Positions 37,352 through 46,716 are shown, counted from the first letter of the stretch. The stretch is 64,000 nucleotides of DNA from Anaerosporomusa subterranea (GCF_001611555.1 NZ_LSGP01000013.1:434001-498000); one strand, 5' to 3'. Notes: generated by a model not told the origin, from the letters alone. Translations and numbers: made by a program.

Positions 37352-38554
37352 TTATACCAGAGCAGAACAGATCATCTTGGTATCGCGAGCAATAACCAAT
37401 TCCTCATTTGTTGGGATAACGTAGATTTTTACCCTTGCACCATCTACGCTGATCTCTTTAGTTTTACCTCGCACGTTATTCTTCTCAGGATCAATTCGTG
37501 TTCCAAGAAATTCCAATCCATTACATACTTTATCCCGCATGGGGGGAGAATTCTCACCTAAACCAGCGGTAAACACGATCGCGTCAACCCCACCCATTGC
37601 TGCGGCATAACTACCGATGTATTTTCTAACCTTGTAGGCGAAAATGTCAAGAGCAAGTTGAGCCCGTTCATTACCCTGAGCAGATGCGTCTTCAATGTCG
37701 CGGAAATCACTTGAAACTCCGGATATACCCAGGACGCCCGACTGTTTATTCAAATAGTTATCAATTTGATCAGGCGACATGCCTTCTTTTTTCATGAGAA
37801 AAGGAATAATGGCGGGATCAATCTCACCGGAACGAGTCCCCATAACCAAACCCTCAAGAGGGGTGAAGCCCATGCTGGTATCAAGTGAACGTCCATATTT
37901 CACCGCTGTAATACTGGCGCCGTTACCCAAGTGGCAAGTGATTATCCGCAGGTTAGTCATGTGCTCGCCCATCTCTTCGGCAACTCGCTGAGATACATAT
38001 TTATGCGAAGTTCCATGGAAGCCGTAACGGCGTAGACCGTATTTTTCATAAGCTTCATAAGGCAGACCATAAAGGAACGCGTATTTTGGCATAGTTTGAT
38101 GGAATGCAGTGTCAAATACGCCGACTTGCGGTACGCCTGGCATCAGCTTAGCACAAGCATTAATGCCAAGAATATTAGGCGGGTTATGTAGTGGCGCCAT
38201 TTCAATACATCTCGTTAGAGCATTCATAACTTCTGGTGTAATCAACACAGAATCGGCAAACTCTTCGCCGCCATGAACTACACGATGACCAATAGCCGAA
38301 ATCTCCTTCATGCTCTTGAGAACTCCATGCTCAGGATGCACTAATGCGGCTAAAACCATCTCAATGCCTTTGCTATGATCAGGAATATCAGCTTTAAGTG
38401 GTACTTTGTCTTTACCGGTCGGCTGATGGGTTAATATTGAGCCCTCCATCCCGATACGTTCAACTAAGCCTTTTGCCAGAACTGATTCGTCCGTCATTGC
38501 AAGCAATTGATACTTAATGGACGAACTGCCACAGTTCACAACGAGAACTTTCAT
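37352..38554 (-). CDS. ackA: Acetate kinase
   Basis: Interconverts acetyl phosphate and acetate, making ATP in fermentative or acetogenic metabolism. The 400-residue protein has [56 protein letters not shown] and [15 protein letters not shown]: the full ASKHA acetokinase pattern. ATG at 38554. No pta is adjacent. It has its own terminator and, with a 200-base upstream gap, its own promoter. Confidence 0.97.
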   Translation of the reverse strand: MKVLVVNCGSSSIKYQLLAMTDESVLAKGLVERIGMEGSILTHQPTGKDKVPLKADIPDHSKGIEMVLAALVHPEHGVLKSMKEISAIGHRVVHGGEEFADSVLITPEVMNALTRCIEMAPLHNPPNILGINACAKLMPGVPQVGVFDTAFHQTMPKYAFLYGLPYEAYEKYGLRRYGFHGTSHKYVSQRVAEEMGEHMTNLRIITCHLGNGASITAVKYGRSLDTSMGFTPLEGLVMGTRSGEIDPAIIPFLMKKEGMSPDQIDNYLNKQSGVLGISGVSSDFRDIEDASAQGNERAQLALDIFAYKVRKYIGSYAAAMGGVDAIVFTAGLGENSPPMRDKVCNGLEFLGTRIDPEKNNVRGKTKEISVDGARVKIYVIPTNEELVIARDTKMICSALV

Positions 38555-38755
38555 TGTTGATTCCTCCTAAAATTAGCTAGCGGACAGACCACTAGACCGT
38601 TTACAAAGATATAAATTTCGACACTGTTAGTCGTTTCCCTTCCCTTGGATAAACTATCCGTAAAATATCTAAAAAGTTCTTTCTCAGCCGCAGGAATCCG
38701 TCCGTCACGCTCGAACCACCTAATTATAATAGTTATTTTCTATTAATGATATGAG

Positions 38756-40003
38756 GTGTTCCACATTAAAACTGTAGGTATTATTGCCGAATACAACCCA
38801 TTTCACAACGGTCATCTCTGGCATGTTGAGCAAGCAAAGCAGCAGTCCGGCAGCGATTACTGCGTCGCGGTTATGAGCGGACAATTCACCCAGCGGGGAG
38901 AGCCTGCCGCTTTTGACAAATGGGCTCGTGCTGCTATGGCAGTTATGGGCGGTGTAGATTTAGTACTGGAACTGCCTGCCGTATTTACCGTCCGCAGCGC
39001 TCAATACTTCGCAACAGCTGGCGTTCAACTGCTAAACTCACTTGGGCTCGTAACACATTTAGCCTTTGGCGCGGAAAATCCTGACCTAACACTGCTTCAA
39101 CAAGCTGCAGACCTTAATAACACCGATATAGGGCCAGCCTTACGACAACGTCTAACTTCTGGCGTAACCTACGCAGCGGCTCTGGCGGACTGTTTATCCA
39201 TATCTGGCGCATCTGTCAATGTGTTGTCTCAGCCAAACAATATTTTAGCGATAGAATATTTGCGAGCGATCAGCCGCTTCGCGCAGACAATAACGCCAGT
39301 CATTATTCCTCGCAGGCATTCTCACTACCACGACACAGAAGTAACGTCGCCGTTCGCCAGCGCCAGCGCTGTAAGACAAGCGTTGATCAATGGAAACAAT
39401 AACGCGTTGCAATGCGCCCTCCCTCCGGCAAGCTTATCGCTGATCAAGCAGCGACTAGCCGAAGGACGCGGGCCTGTCATTTACGAAGCCTTCACAACAC
39501 CTATATTATATAAGCTGCGTACAGCCCGACTATCAGACTTGGCAGAACTTCCTGACATTGCAGAAGGGCTCCACCATAAATTGGCAGCCGAGGCACTTAA
39601 ATCGACAACAATTGAGGAACTGCTGACCAGGGTGAAAAGTAAACGTTATACACGCACCCGTCTGCAAAGGATTCTCATCCACGCACTCTTAGGACTCTCC
39701 AAGCAACAGATCGAGACGTTTGATCAGTGCGGTCCTCTGTATGCCAGAGTGTTAGCTTTCAACGAAAAAGGCAGGCTGCTGTTGAAGGCAGTGGCTGAAT
39801 ACGCCTCTATTCCGATTATTACTAAAACAGCTCATTTTCTAAACACTAAGCAACGAAGCAGGCAATCACAGCAGTCGCCCGCAGCCCAAATGCTATCAAT
39901 TGATACTTTGGCCAGCGATATCTATTCGCTCGGCGCGCCTAATATCCAGCAGAGGGTAGGAGCAAGCGATTTTCACCAGTCTCCGTTTTACATAGATCGG
40001 TAG
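38756..40003 (+). CDS. tmcAL: tRNA(Met) cytidine acetate ligase TmcAL
   Basis: Forms N4-acetylcytidine at C34 of elongator tRNA-Met using acetate and ATP (B. subtilis YlbM). The product has the HxGH nucleotidyltransferase motif in EYNPFHNGHLWH, SGQFTQRGEPA, DLVLELP and FGAEN. The start is unclear. GTG at 38756 lacks a ribosome-binding site. An in-frame ATT at 38765 lies 6 bases after GAGGTG and aligns exactly with the usual family Met (then KTVGIIAEYNPFHNGH). The product is 415 residues from GTG, 412 from ATT. The 3' end overlaps the convergent patatin gene by 65 bases. Confidence 0.92.
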   Translation: MFHIKTVGIIAEYNPFHNGHLWHVEQAKQQSGSDYCVAVMSGQFTQRGEPAAFDKWARAAMAVMGGVDLVLELPAVFTVRSAQYFATAGVQLLNSLGLVTHLAFGAENPDLTLLQQAADLNNTDIGPALRQRLTSGVTYAAALADCLSISGASVNVLSQPNNILAIEYLRAISRFAQTITPVIIPRRHSHYHDTEVTSPFASASAVRQALINGNNNALQCALPPASLSLIKQRLAEGRGPVIYEAFTTPILYKLRTARLSDLAELPDIAEGLHHKLAAEALKSTTIEELLTRVKSKRYTRTRLQRILIHALLGLSKQQIETFDQCGPLYARVLAFNEKGRLLLKAVAEYASIPIITKTAHFLNTKQRSRQSQQSPAAQMLSIDTLASDIYSLGAPNIQQRVGASDFHQSPFYIDR

Positions 40004-40784
40004 AGCCAAAGAGTAAACGAATCTGGGGCAGCATCTCCATTGCGGCCGCTTCGCCCAGAGCAATGCATTCTTCTGTCTTATCAAACGAACTGGGAGAAAT
40101 GTGAGCGACATCTGGCCTGATGATGACATCACAAACCGTCTCGCGGGTTTTCATCAGCTCTCTTTCCATGATATCAATAGATTGAATAATCACATCAAAA
40201 ATATTAGTAATCGAAAATACTGTTCCCGCGTGTGCCAAATCGACGGCAATGACGATATCGGCGCCCATGCTCCGTGCTACATCGATCGGAGTTGGATTGA
40301 GAACAGCTCCATCGACCAGCATCATATTCCCAATCTGAAACGGAATAAAAATACCTGGAACAGAAACGCTAGCTCTGACTGCGGTGGCTACCTCCCCAGA
40401 ATTAAATATAACTTCTTTACCTTCGTGCAATTCAGTAGCCACAACCGATAACGGTATCTGAAGCTGATCGAAGGTTTTCTTTTTGGTCAGAATCCGGATC
40501 ATATTCAAAACACGTTCACCCGAAAATAAGCCCATTTTTGGAATAACAAAATCCAGCCAATGCCGGCGTTTTAAATGTTTAGAGAGTTTTTCAATATTGT
40601 CTAAAGACAGACCAGCAGAATACAATGCGCCAATGAGACTGCCAATACTGCAGCCGGCAATGTAATCAATAGGAATACCCTCTTTCTCGAATACCCGCAA
40701 CACGCCTACATGCGCCATTCCGCGTAAACCGCCTGAACCAAGAGCCAAGCCTATCTTTGGGCGTTCAACTGTCGTATCGTGCAT
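39939..40784 (-). CDS. Patatin-like phospholipase
   Basis: Predicted serine lipid acyl hydrolase of the RssA/patatin family. The 281-residue protein has the oxyanion motif GSGGLRGMAHVGVL (about residue 17), the nucleophile elbow GCSIGSLIG (Ser about residue 46) and the catalytic Asp in DGAVLNPTP (about residue 173). No signal peptide is visible, so it is probably cytoplasmic. ATG at 40784 with GAGGTGGAG upstream. It converges on and overlaps tmcAL. Confidence 0.9.
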   Translation of the reverse strand: MHDTTVERPKIGLALGSGGLRGMAHVGVLRVFEKEGIPIDYIAGCSIGSLIGALYSAGLSLDNIEKLSKHLKRRHWLDFVIPKMGLFSGERVLNMIRILTKKKTFDQLQIPLSVVATELHEGKEVIFNSGEVATAVRASVSVPGIFIPFQIGNMMLVDGAVLNPTPIDVARSMGADIVIAVDLAHAGTVFSITNIFDVIIQSIDIMERELMKTRETVCDVIIRPDVAHISPSSFDKTEECIALGEAAAMEMLPQIRLLFGSTDLCKTETGENRLLLPSAGY

Positions 40785-40884
40785 TTCTCCACCTCATCAG
40801 TGTTATAAACCAGCTACTCCATCAATATATATTAATTACCATTGTCTAGAAGCACACGTCCTGCACAGAGGAGGAAATAACCTG

Positions 40885-42135
40885 ATGAAAATCAGAATGA
40901 GAGCTCACTCGTATTATTCCCGATTGGGACTGTGTTTCCTCACATTTTGCGTCGTCTTCATCACGATTGCCACCGTTCGCTTTCCCAAAGATGCCTTCGA
41001 CTCAGCCATGACTGGGCTGCAGTTATGGTGGAATGTCGTCTTCCCTGCATTGCTGCCTTTTTTTATTTTGTCTGAGATCTTAATGGGCTTAGGTGCTGTG
41101 CACTTTATTGGCGTTATCCTCGAACCGCTGATGCGGCCATTGTTCAATGTCCCAGGAGCTGGAGCTTTTGCTATGAGCATGGGTCTGGCTTCTGGCTATC
41201 CAATGGATGCCGTTATTACCGCCCGCTTTCGCCAAAATCGGCTGTGCACTGCAATCGAGGCCGAAAGGCTGTTGTCTTTTACCAATACGGCAGACCCATT
41301 ATTTATGTTTGGCGCTGTTGCAGTCGGTATGTTTGGCCGTCCAGACTTGGGCGCTATTATTGCACTAGCGCATTACATCTCAAGCGTTCTGGTCGGCCTT
41401 ATTTTCCGATTTCATGGACGCAGTCAACCAAATTCGACTGAAAACATAAGCACTGATCTCTCGACCATCCCGCTGCGAGCCTTTCGTGCCATGGTAAAGG
41501 CAAGGCACGATGATGGTCGGTCTATCAGTCAGTTATTAGGAGACTCGGTCAAAAACTCTATGAATACCATTCTCCTCATCGGCGGGTTTATCATCTTATT
41601 TTCTGTATTCCTTCGGGTAATATCTGTTACCGGCCTAACCACTTTTTTAACCACTCTGTTCACCGCAATATTAAAATTGATTGGTTTTAGTACCTCGCTG
41701 GCTCCGGCACTGGTTAGTGGACTATTTGAACTTGATTTAGGGGCAATGGCCGCTAGCCAGGCAGACGCGCCTTTAATCGAAAAGGTCGCCGTGACAGGCG
41801 CAATTATCGCTTGGAGCGGACTGTGTGTACACGGACAGGTCGCCAGCATTGTCATCGAATCAGGTATCCGCATGAGACCTTATATGGTCGGCCGACTCCT
41901 GCACGCTATACTAGCGGCATTCATTACAATGGGCTTAATGAACCTAAAGCAAATCGCTAGCGATTTTTCAACGATTCCGGTTTTTCAAAAAGTCAGTGTA
42001 TACCAATCAACCTTCAGTTTTTCGAGCAGAATTGAGCAAATCGGCATACACTTTTTACTCTTTTTTAGTGTTCTTCTCTCTACTTCCCTGGCATTTTACC
42101 TAGTTCGACAAGTCTGGCAGAAGCTGAATCGGTAA
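40885..42135 (+). CDS. ylbJ: Sporulation integral membrane protein YlbJ
   Basis: Polytopic membrane protein needed in the mother cell for moving dipicolinic acid toward the forespore (also called SpoVV in B. subtilis). The 416-residue protein has about eight hydrophobic segments, the nucleoside-recognition-like/Gate domain motif WWNVVFPALLPFFILSEIL (about residues 48-66) and SGYPMDAV. The ATG at 40885 is preceded by GAGGAGGAA. The tmcAL/YlbJ/coaD/rsmD neighbourhood matches the ylb cluster of Bacillus. Probably sigma-E dependent. Confidence 0.93.
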   Translation: MKIRMRAHSYYSRLGLCFLTFCVVFITIATVRFPKDAFDSAMTGLQLWWNVVFPALLPFFILSEILMGLGAVHFIGVILEPLMRPLFNVPGAGAFAMSMGLASGYPMDAVITARFRQNRLCTAIEAERLLSFTNTADPLFMFGAVAVGMFGRPDLGAIIALAHYISSVLVGLIFRFHGRSQPNSTENISTDLSTIPLRAFRAMVKARHDDGRSISQLLGDSVKNSMNTILLIGGFIILFSVFLRVISVTGLTTFLTTLFTAILKLIGFSTSLAPALVSGLFELDLGAMAASQADAPLIEKVAVTGAIIAWSGLCVHGQVASIVIESGIRMRPYMVGRLLHAILAAFITMGLMNLKQIASDFSTIPVFQKVSVYQSTFSFSSRIEQIGIHFLLFFSVLLSTSLAFYLVRQVWQKLNR

Positions 42136-42153
42136 AGTACTCTGAATACTAAG

Positions 42154-42260
42154 CAGCCGCGCCGACCAGGAGCGACCTGTAAGATAGTACGCCACCTTGC
42201 AACCAGATCGGTTAGCAATGTGGCCTCCTAAAAGGTACGCTGTGGATGGGGGCGCGGCTG
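42154..42260. other. Compact structured element between convergent genes
   Basis: A perfect 10-bp stem (42154-42163 with 42251-42260, CAGCCGCGCC and complement) encloses three further hairpins. These are CAGG-N5-CCTG (42167-42179), a 13-bp interrupted hairpin 42191-42224 (GCCAC..TTGC..AACC with GGTT..GCAA..GTGGC), and CCT-AAA-AGG (42227-42235). It fills most of the gap between ylbJ (plus) and the coiled-coil gene (minus). No known RNA family was recognised, and either strand could be the functional one. Confidence 0.6.
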
Positions 42261-42285
42261 ACGTAGATGGATTTTCTTGAATAGC

Positions 42286-42729
42286 CTACTTTTGTCTCAT
42301 TCGTTCACGGCCTTCACGGACCGCCTCAGACACCTTATCTAAGTTTGCTTCAAGGTATGCAAAAACTTCTTGGGCATAGGAGACAGCTTGTTCTTCATAC
42401 TCTCTCGCTTTTTCTCGTGCTTCTTCAATAATTAGATTTGATTGATCCTGAGCTTGCTGTGTAATCGAATTTTCTTCAGTGAGTTTGCTGACATATGTCT
42501 GTGCTTGCTCTACGATTGTCTGAGCTTCCTTTTGCACATCATCCATTATTCGATTGCGTTCACTGAGAATACGATTAGCTTCCATAATTTCATTCGGTAG
42601 AGCTTCGCGTAATGCATCAATGAGATGGCAAAGCTCGTCCTCTTCTACCACAAGCCGGTTAGAAAAGGGGATGTGGGTTGAAGACTGTAGCAAAGTTTCT
42701 AAATCATCCAGAATTTTATGTACCGACAT
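42286..42729 (-). CDS. Coiled-coil protein near coaD
   Basis: Not assigned to a function. The 147-residue protein is mostly predicted helix: residues about 30-145 are rich in Glu, Gln, Ala and Arg (IVEQAQTYVSKL, LIIEEAREKAREYEEQAVSYAQ), like DivIVA or an F-type ATPase b-subunit stalk, with no membrane segment. ATG at 42729 with GGGAGAGGTG upstream. It follows coaD by 22 bases, so rsmD-coaD-this gene form one unit. Such proteins are common beside coaD in Negativicutes and Clostridia, but nothing here shows what it binds. Confidence 0.85.
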   Translation of the reverse strand: MSVHKILDDLETLLQSSTHIPFSNRLVVEEDELCHLIDALREALPNEIMEANRILSERNRIMDDVQKEAQTIVEQAQTYVSKLTEENSITQQAQDQSNLIIEEAREKAREYEEQAVSYAQEVFAYLEANLDKVSEAVREGRERMRQK

Positions 42730-42751
42730 AGTTCACCTCTCCCAACGTACT

Positions 42752-43234
42752 CTAGCGTTCTCGCAGACGTTCAACCACTTTCTGCTCAATGCAGCGAGGA
42801 ACCAACCCTGTAATTGCGCCGCCAAATTTGGCAAGTTCTTTAATGCCGCTGGAGCTCACAAAGGAATAATCGCTGCTGGTCATCATGAATACAGTTTCCA
42901 TGCTCGGATCAACATTTTTTATCAACAGAGCTCGTTGAAACTCATATTCAAAATCACTTAATGCCCGTAATCCTCGAACAATAACATTACTGTTCTGACT
43001 ATGTACATATTCGTTTAATAAACCGGAGAAACCATCAACGCGAATGTTGGGAATATGAGTGGTGGCGTCCCGCAATAATTCTACTCGTTCCTCCATTGAA
43101 AACAGGGGTTTTTTATTCGGGTTGTGAAAAACGGCGACAATTAGAACATCAAACATTTTGCTAGCTCGTTCGAAAATATCCAAATGGCCACAGGTAACTG
43201 GATCAAAACTGCCTGGACAAACTCCAATGCGCAC
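42752..43234 (-). CDS. coaD: Phosphopantetheine adenylyltransferase
   Basis: Fourth step of coenzyme A synthesis (PPAT). The 160-residue protein has [17 protein letters not shown] (T/HxGH family; here CGHLD), [27 protein letters not shown] and the [13 protein letters not shown] region. Start GTG at 43234 with GGAGG 7 bases upstream. It follows rsmD by 13 bases, the conserved pair. Confidence 0.96.
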   Translation of the reverse strand: MRIGVCPGSFDPVTCGHLDIFERASKMFDVLIVAVFHNPNKKPLFSMEERVELLRDATTHIPNIRVDGFSGLLNEYVHSQNSNVIVRGLRALSDFEYEFQRALLIKNVDPSMETVFMMTSSDYSFVSSSGIKELAKFGGAITGLVPRCIEQKVVERLRER

Positions 43235-43247
43235 TGTAATACCTCCA

Positions 43248-43793
43248 CTATTCCGTCTTTTGCCAAAATCCTATACACGTTTCCCCAAACCGTTCGCTAC
43301 GAATTAAATGCAGCTGATTCAAAGCAATCTCAACCCGTTCATGTTGCGAATGTTCAACAATAAAGATCCCTCTATCAGCCAAGATTGCAGCGGTATCAAT
43401 ACGCATTAAAACTTGACTAACTAAGTCTTGGTTATACGGCGGGTCGCAAAAAATCAGATCAAATTGTCCTCCAAGGCGGTCTATCGCTGACAGCACGTTA
43501 GCCTTTATGATCGTGATTCGATCTTGCAGTTTAGTTAAAGTCGCATTTTCACGGATGAGCGCGATGCTTACCATACTTTGTTCGACAAAAGTCGCATGGT
43601 TAGCGCCGCGACTTAGTGCCTCTAGTCCTAGATTTCCGGTACCCGCGAATAAATCTAAAACCCTTGCATCTGGCACACGTGATCCTAAAATGTTAAACAG
43701 AGATTCTTTTACCCGATCTCCAGTGGGACGAACAGCCATACCTCGCGGTGTTTTGAGCTTGGTTCCTTTAGCGCTACCTGTAATAATCCGCAT
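43248..43793 (-). CDS. rsmD: 16S rRNA (guanine966-N2)-methyltransferase RsmD
   Basis: SAM-dependent methyltransferase for G966 of 16S rRNA. The 181-residue protein has [24 protein letters not shown], the SAM-binding motif [20 protein letters not shown] (about residues 44-63) and the catalytic DPPY (FCDPPYNQD). The ATG at 43793 has GAGGGA about 9 bases upstream. The frame continues open to 43988 but that segment is hydrophobic and unlike the family, so it is excluded. Confidence 0.95.
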   Translation of the reverse strand: MRIITGSAKGTKLKTPRGMAVRPTGDRVKESLFNILGSRVPDARVLDLFAGTGNLGLEALSRGANHATFVEQSMVSIALIRENATLTKLQDRITIIKANVLSAIDRLGGQFDLIFCDPPYNQDLVSQVLMRIDTAAILADRGIFIVEHSQHERVEIALNQLHLIRSERFGETCIGFWQKTE

Positions 43794-43889
43794 AAACACA
43801 ATTCCCTCATTTAACCATATCATTGTACCATAATTACTTGCTACTAGCACGAGGAAGGAAAAAATTCTCTGTGTCATTATTATCGCAGT

Positions 43890-43919
43890 TTGTCCAAATA
43901 CTAGAATAATTACTATAAT
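43890..43919 (+). promoter_or_regulatory. Candidate promoter of the DUF4127 gene
   Basis: TTGTCC (43890-43895) and TATAAT (43914-43919) are 18 bases apart, about 90 bases upstream of the ATG at 44010. The -10 is perfect; the -35 is a moderate match. Confidence 0.5.
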
Positions 43920-44009
43920 CATAGCTGAGAATACGAAAAAAGGAAAACGGCTTGTTTTGTCGAATTCGGTAAATCTATTCCATTTCATCGATTTTCAAGG
44001 AGAATTGCC

Positions 44010-45671
44010 ATGCACAGGCGATTTATTGTCTATTTTCTCGCAATTGCTTTCATTACGTTGTTCACCACCGCAGTTGGACAACTATCAGGAGTATTAAGGC
44101 GGGCCACCCCAGTCGATCTGCCAGAACGCCAGTATACGCAGACACTAGTCCTGCTCCCACTTGACAGTCGACCAGCCTGCACGCAGCTTGTCGAACAACT
44201 GGGATATCTCGCCAATATCCGCGTGGTGATGCCGCCTGCTGATTACCTCGACAATTACACACAGCCGGGCAACCGCATAGCGTTGGCAGAATGGCTTAAG
44301 GAAAGCGTCAAACAGGCTGATGCGGTCATCGTCTCAACAGATATGCTGCTATCAGGTAGTTTGATAGCCTCACGCAGCGACATTCCAACACCTGAGAACA
44401 TTTCGGCAGTCGCTGAGCTGTTAACCACCATTCGCCAAAATAATCCTCATATTCGCCTGTACTCTTTTCATATCATTCCACGACTTTTGATTGCCGATCA
44501 TACGCCAGACAGGCAATACCAAAAAGCAATGCAAAATTATTCAATCCTCCAAGATCAAATGTTGCTATTTGAAAATCCTTTGGACTTTGAAAGATTCGCT
44601 TCTTTAGAAGAAACCATTCCTAAGCGTATCATTGATGAGCACCAACTGCTCTATGCACGTAACCAAGAAGCTCACCGTGTCTGGATGGCTTTAGCTAAAG
44701 CCAACATACTCGACGCTGTCGTAATTGGTCAAGACGATGGCTACCACTTTGGTCTACCCAATATGGTGAAACAGCGTTTAGAAGCCGAAATTGAGTCAGA
44801 ACAGCTCTCAGACAGGGTGATTATTACTCGGGGTGCTGACGAAGTCGCACTTACTCTATTGGGACGGCTAGCAAATGAAAATAAGTCGCCAACCCGCGTT
44901 TTTGTCGAATATTCCAGTCCGGATGCACCGCATGTTGTTATGCCTTTCATGTCCCATAGCGTTTCCACTACAGTGACAGAAAAGATCAAATTAATTCATG
45001 CGGTGGAAGTTGAATCTGCTCAGCAAGCAGACTTCATTCTTTTTGTCCATATTGGTCGGCAAAATAGTTCTCCTTATAGTTTAAAATCATCAGCTCAACG
45101 TTTGAAACATCTAGTAAATTCCGGCCAACCAGTCGCCCTGGTCGATTTAGCAGAGAACTTCTATGCACGCCAGACGCTCCTACCTTATGCGATTGACGCT
45201 GATGTTCGAGTAGACCGTCTAGCAGCTTATGCCGGTTGGAACACAACCAGTAATTCGATTGGCACAGCCGTTACCCAAGCGGCGTTGTATATCAGCAATC
45301 AAACAACTGACCCGGCGAACCTACTGCGCTTGCATTATGATAACCTTACCTTTCTAGCTGCCAGATTCTTGGATGACTGGCATTATCTCAAAGAGATTCA
45401 ACCGCAAATTGATCAAAGATTGCGCGCTTCCGGCACTGATCCGTACAATTTGCAGATCCAGCGAGAGAAAACCGAAATTCTAATTCGCAGGGAGATGACG
45501 GAGCGAACCAGAAGCGTCTTGCGCCAGGTATTTAATAAGCCGATGTATCTTCCCGGTTTTACTCAACCATTTCTGATCACACAAATCGACAACTCGATTC
45601 ATCTGCCATGGGATAGAACATTTGAAATTAAGATTGAACCACGAATTTCGCTTGTTCAACTGGAACCGTAA
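44010..45671 (+). CDS. DUF4127 family protein
   Basis: Function unknown. The 553-residue protein has an N-terminal hydrophobic segment (about residues 4-24) that looks like an uncleaved signal anchor or signal peptide. The DUF4127 hallmarks follow: LLPLDSRPACTQ (about residue 48), VIVSTDMLLSGSLIASR (about residue 109), QDDGYHFG and ITRGADEVALTLLGRL. Members look like hydrolase- or deacetylase-type enzymes, but no activity is established. ATG at 44010 with AAGGAG 7 bases upstream. Monocistronic, with a strong terminator. Confidence 0.85.
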   Translation: MHRRFIVYFLAIAFITLFTTAVGQLSGVLRRATPVDLPERQYTQTLVLLPLDSRPACTQLVEQLGYLANIRVVMPPADYLDNYTQPGNRIALAEWLKESVKQADAVIVSTDMLLSGSLIASRSDIPTPENISAVAELLTTIRQNNPHIRLYSFHIIPRLLIADHTPDRQYQKAMQNYSILQDQMLLFENPLDFERFASLEETIPKRIIDEHQLLYARNQEAHRVWMALAKANILDAVVIGQDDGYHFGLPNMVKQRLEAEIESEQLSDRVIITRGADEVALTLLGRLANENKSPTRVFVEYSSPDAPHVVMPFMSHSVSTTVTEKIKLIHAVEVESAQQADFILFVHIGRQNSSPYSLKSSAQRLKHLVNSGQPVALVDLAENFYARQTLLPYAIDADVRVDRLAAYAGWNTTSNSIGTAVTQAALYISNQTTDPANLLRLHYDNLTFLAARFLDDWHYLKEIQPQIDQRLRASGTDPYNLQIQREKTEILIRREMTERTRSVLRQVFNKPMYLPGFTQPFLITQIDNSIHLPWDRTFEIKIEPRISLVQLEP

Positions 45672-45673
45672 TA

Positions 45674-45704
45674 AAAAGAACCGGGCATCGCCGGTTCTTT
45701 TTTA
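45674..45704. terminator. Bidirectional terminator between DUF4127 and NlpC/P60 genes
   Basis: An 11-bp stem AAAAGAACCGG/CCGGTTCTTTT with a 6-base loop, T run on the plus side and A run on the other. It serves the two convergent genes. Confidence 0.9.
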
Positions 45705-45721
45705 TGGTTGCAACTGATCTG

Positions 45722-46411
45722 CTAGCGCAAGACTCGTCTCGCGCCCAAATATCGCTCTACATAGTAGGCTTTCGATAGCGGGGTAACCGTCACTTCGCCA
45801 GCGGCCGAACTAGCATGAATGAATTGATTATTCCCTAAATAGATGCCACAGTGAGACGGCCCTGGTTCATACGTAGAGAAAAAAACAATATCACCTGGCT
45901 GAAGTTCACTCCGTTTAACAGGTGAACCCACCGCAAACTGACCATCAGCCATGCGCGGCAAATGTACCCCTACTTTTGAGTAGAGATAGTAGACAAAACC
46001 TGAACAATCGAAACCGCCGGGAGATGCACCAGCCCAAGCATAAGGAACACCCAAAAACTTCTTAGCCATTGTTATTACTTCTGCCACACGGCGTCCATCA
46101 ATCAGCCCGCGATTTGCAGAAACCGTTTTATACTCACGAAGAGCCAACATGGTCTTTTCGCCCAAAATGCCGTCAGCGTCCAAACCGCTGTCAGACTGAA
46201 AATCCATAACCGCCAATTTCGTTCGCGAGTCGAAAATCCCATCTGCATCCCCGTCAAGATAGCCAAAATCCTTTAGTTGGATCTGCATTTGTAAAACATC
46301 CTCGCCCGACATCCCCTGCTTCAGTAGCGGCTGGGCCGCAGCAAACTCACAGGATACCCAGAGAAATATAACAACCCCAGTGACGCAAATTATCCTGCGC
46401 AGTCCGCTCAT
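45722..46411 (-). CDS. Exported NlpC/P60 endopeptidase with peptidoglycan-binding domain
   Basis: Predicted cell-wall gamma-D-glutamyl-diamino-acid endopeptidase. The 229-residue protein has a signal peptide (hydrophobic core about residues 7-20, AAAQP cleavage region). A PG_binding_1 domain follows (LLKQGMSGEDVLQMQIQLKDFG, GIFDSRTKLAVMDFQ; about residues 29-95). The C-terminal NlpC/P60 domain has catalytic Cys in FDCSGFVYYLY (about residue 139), His in PSHCGIYLG and His in FIHASSAAG. Such enzymes with this layout occur in spore-cortex hydrolysis and in vegetative wall turnover; which applies is unclear. Confidence 0.92.
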   Translation of the reverse strand: MSGLRRIICVTGVVIFLWVSCEFAAAQPLLKQGMSGEDVLQMQIQLKDFGYLDGDADGIFDSRTKLAVMDFQSDSGLDADGILGEKTMLALREYKTVSANRGLIDGRRVAEVITMAKKFLGVPYAWAGASPGGFDCSGFVYYLYSKVGVHLPRMADGQFAVGSPVKRSELQPGDIVFFSTYEPGPSHCGIYLGNNQFIHASSAAGEVTVTPLSKAYYVERYLGARRVLR

Positions 46412-46557
46412 AGTACACCCCGCAATCTAAAATTAAACTATAAACTACTTCGCCATATAACAAAAATTTCCTTTCTATTCAGTCAAATTCTTGTCTATTT
46501 ATTCTTCCACAAGCAGAAAAAACTTCAAGTTGTTAATCTGACCTTACAGCTTGCATA

Positions 46558-46586
46558 TTGACAAGGCGGAAAGACATATGTATAAT
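46558..46586 (+). promoter_or_regulatory. Consensus sigma-A promoter of tRNA-Pro
   Basis: TTGACA (46558-46563) and TATAAT (46581-46586) are exactly 17 bases apart, with the tRNA starting 16 bases after the -10. Both hexamers are perfect consensus. Confidence 0.9.
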
Positions 46587-46602
46587 ACATAAATGTGAGC
46601 AA

Positions 46603-46679
46603 CGGGGTGTGGCTCAGCTTGGTAGAGCGTTCGGTTCGGGACCGAAAGGTCGCAGGTTCGAATCCTGTCACCCCGACCA
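46603..46679 (+). tRNA. tRNA-Pro (anticodon CGG)
   Basis: A 77-base tRNA with encoded CCA. The acceptor stem CGGGGTG pairs with CACCCCG. The anticodon stem TTCGG/CCGAA holds the loop TTCGGGA (anticodon CGG, reads CCG). The T arm is GCAGG-TTCGAAT-CCTGT. It has its own promoter and terminator. Confidence 0.96.
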
Positions 46680-46688
46680 GACAGATGT

Positions 46689-46716
46689 GGATTCCGCAGA
46701 GACGGAATCCTTTTTT
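46689..46716 (+). terminator. Terminator of tRNA-Pro
   Basis: An 8-bp perfect stem GGATTCCG/CGGAATCC with a 6-base loop and a TTTTTT tail, 10 bases after the tRNA. Confidence 0.92.

Noticed and set aside
42166-42180. Resemblance of CAGGAGCGACCTG to a cobalamin-riboswitch B12 box
   Set aside because: It has two extra bases, the other conserved cobalamin core elements are missing, and no vitamin B12 gene follows on either strand.
43794-43988. Extended N terminus for rsmD (65 extra residues, hydrophobic)
   Set aside because: The family Met and Shine-Dalgarno are at 43793, and the extra part is unlike RsmD and lies in the promoter region of the next gene.
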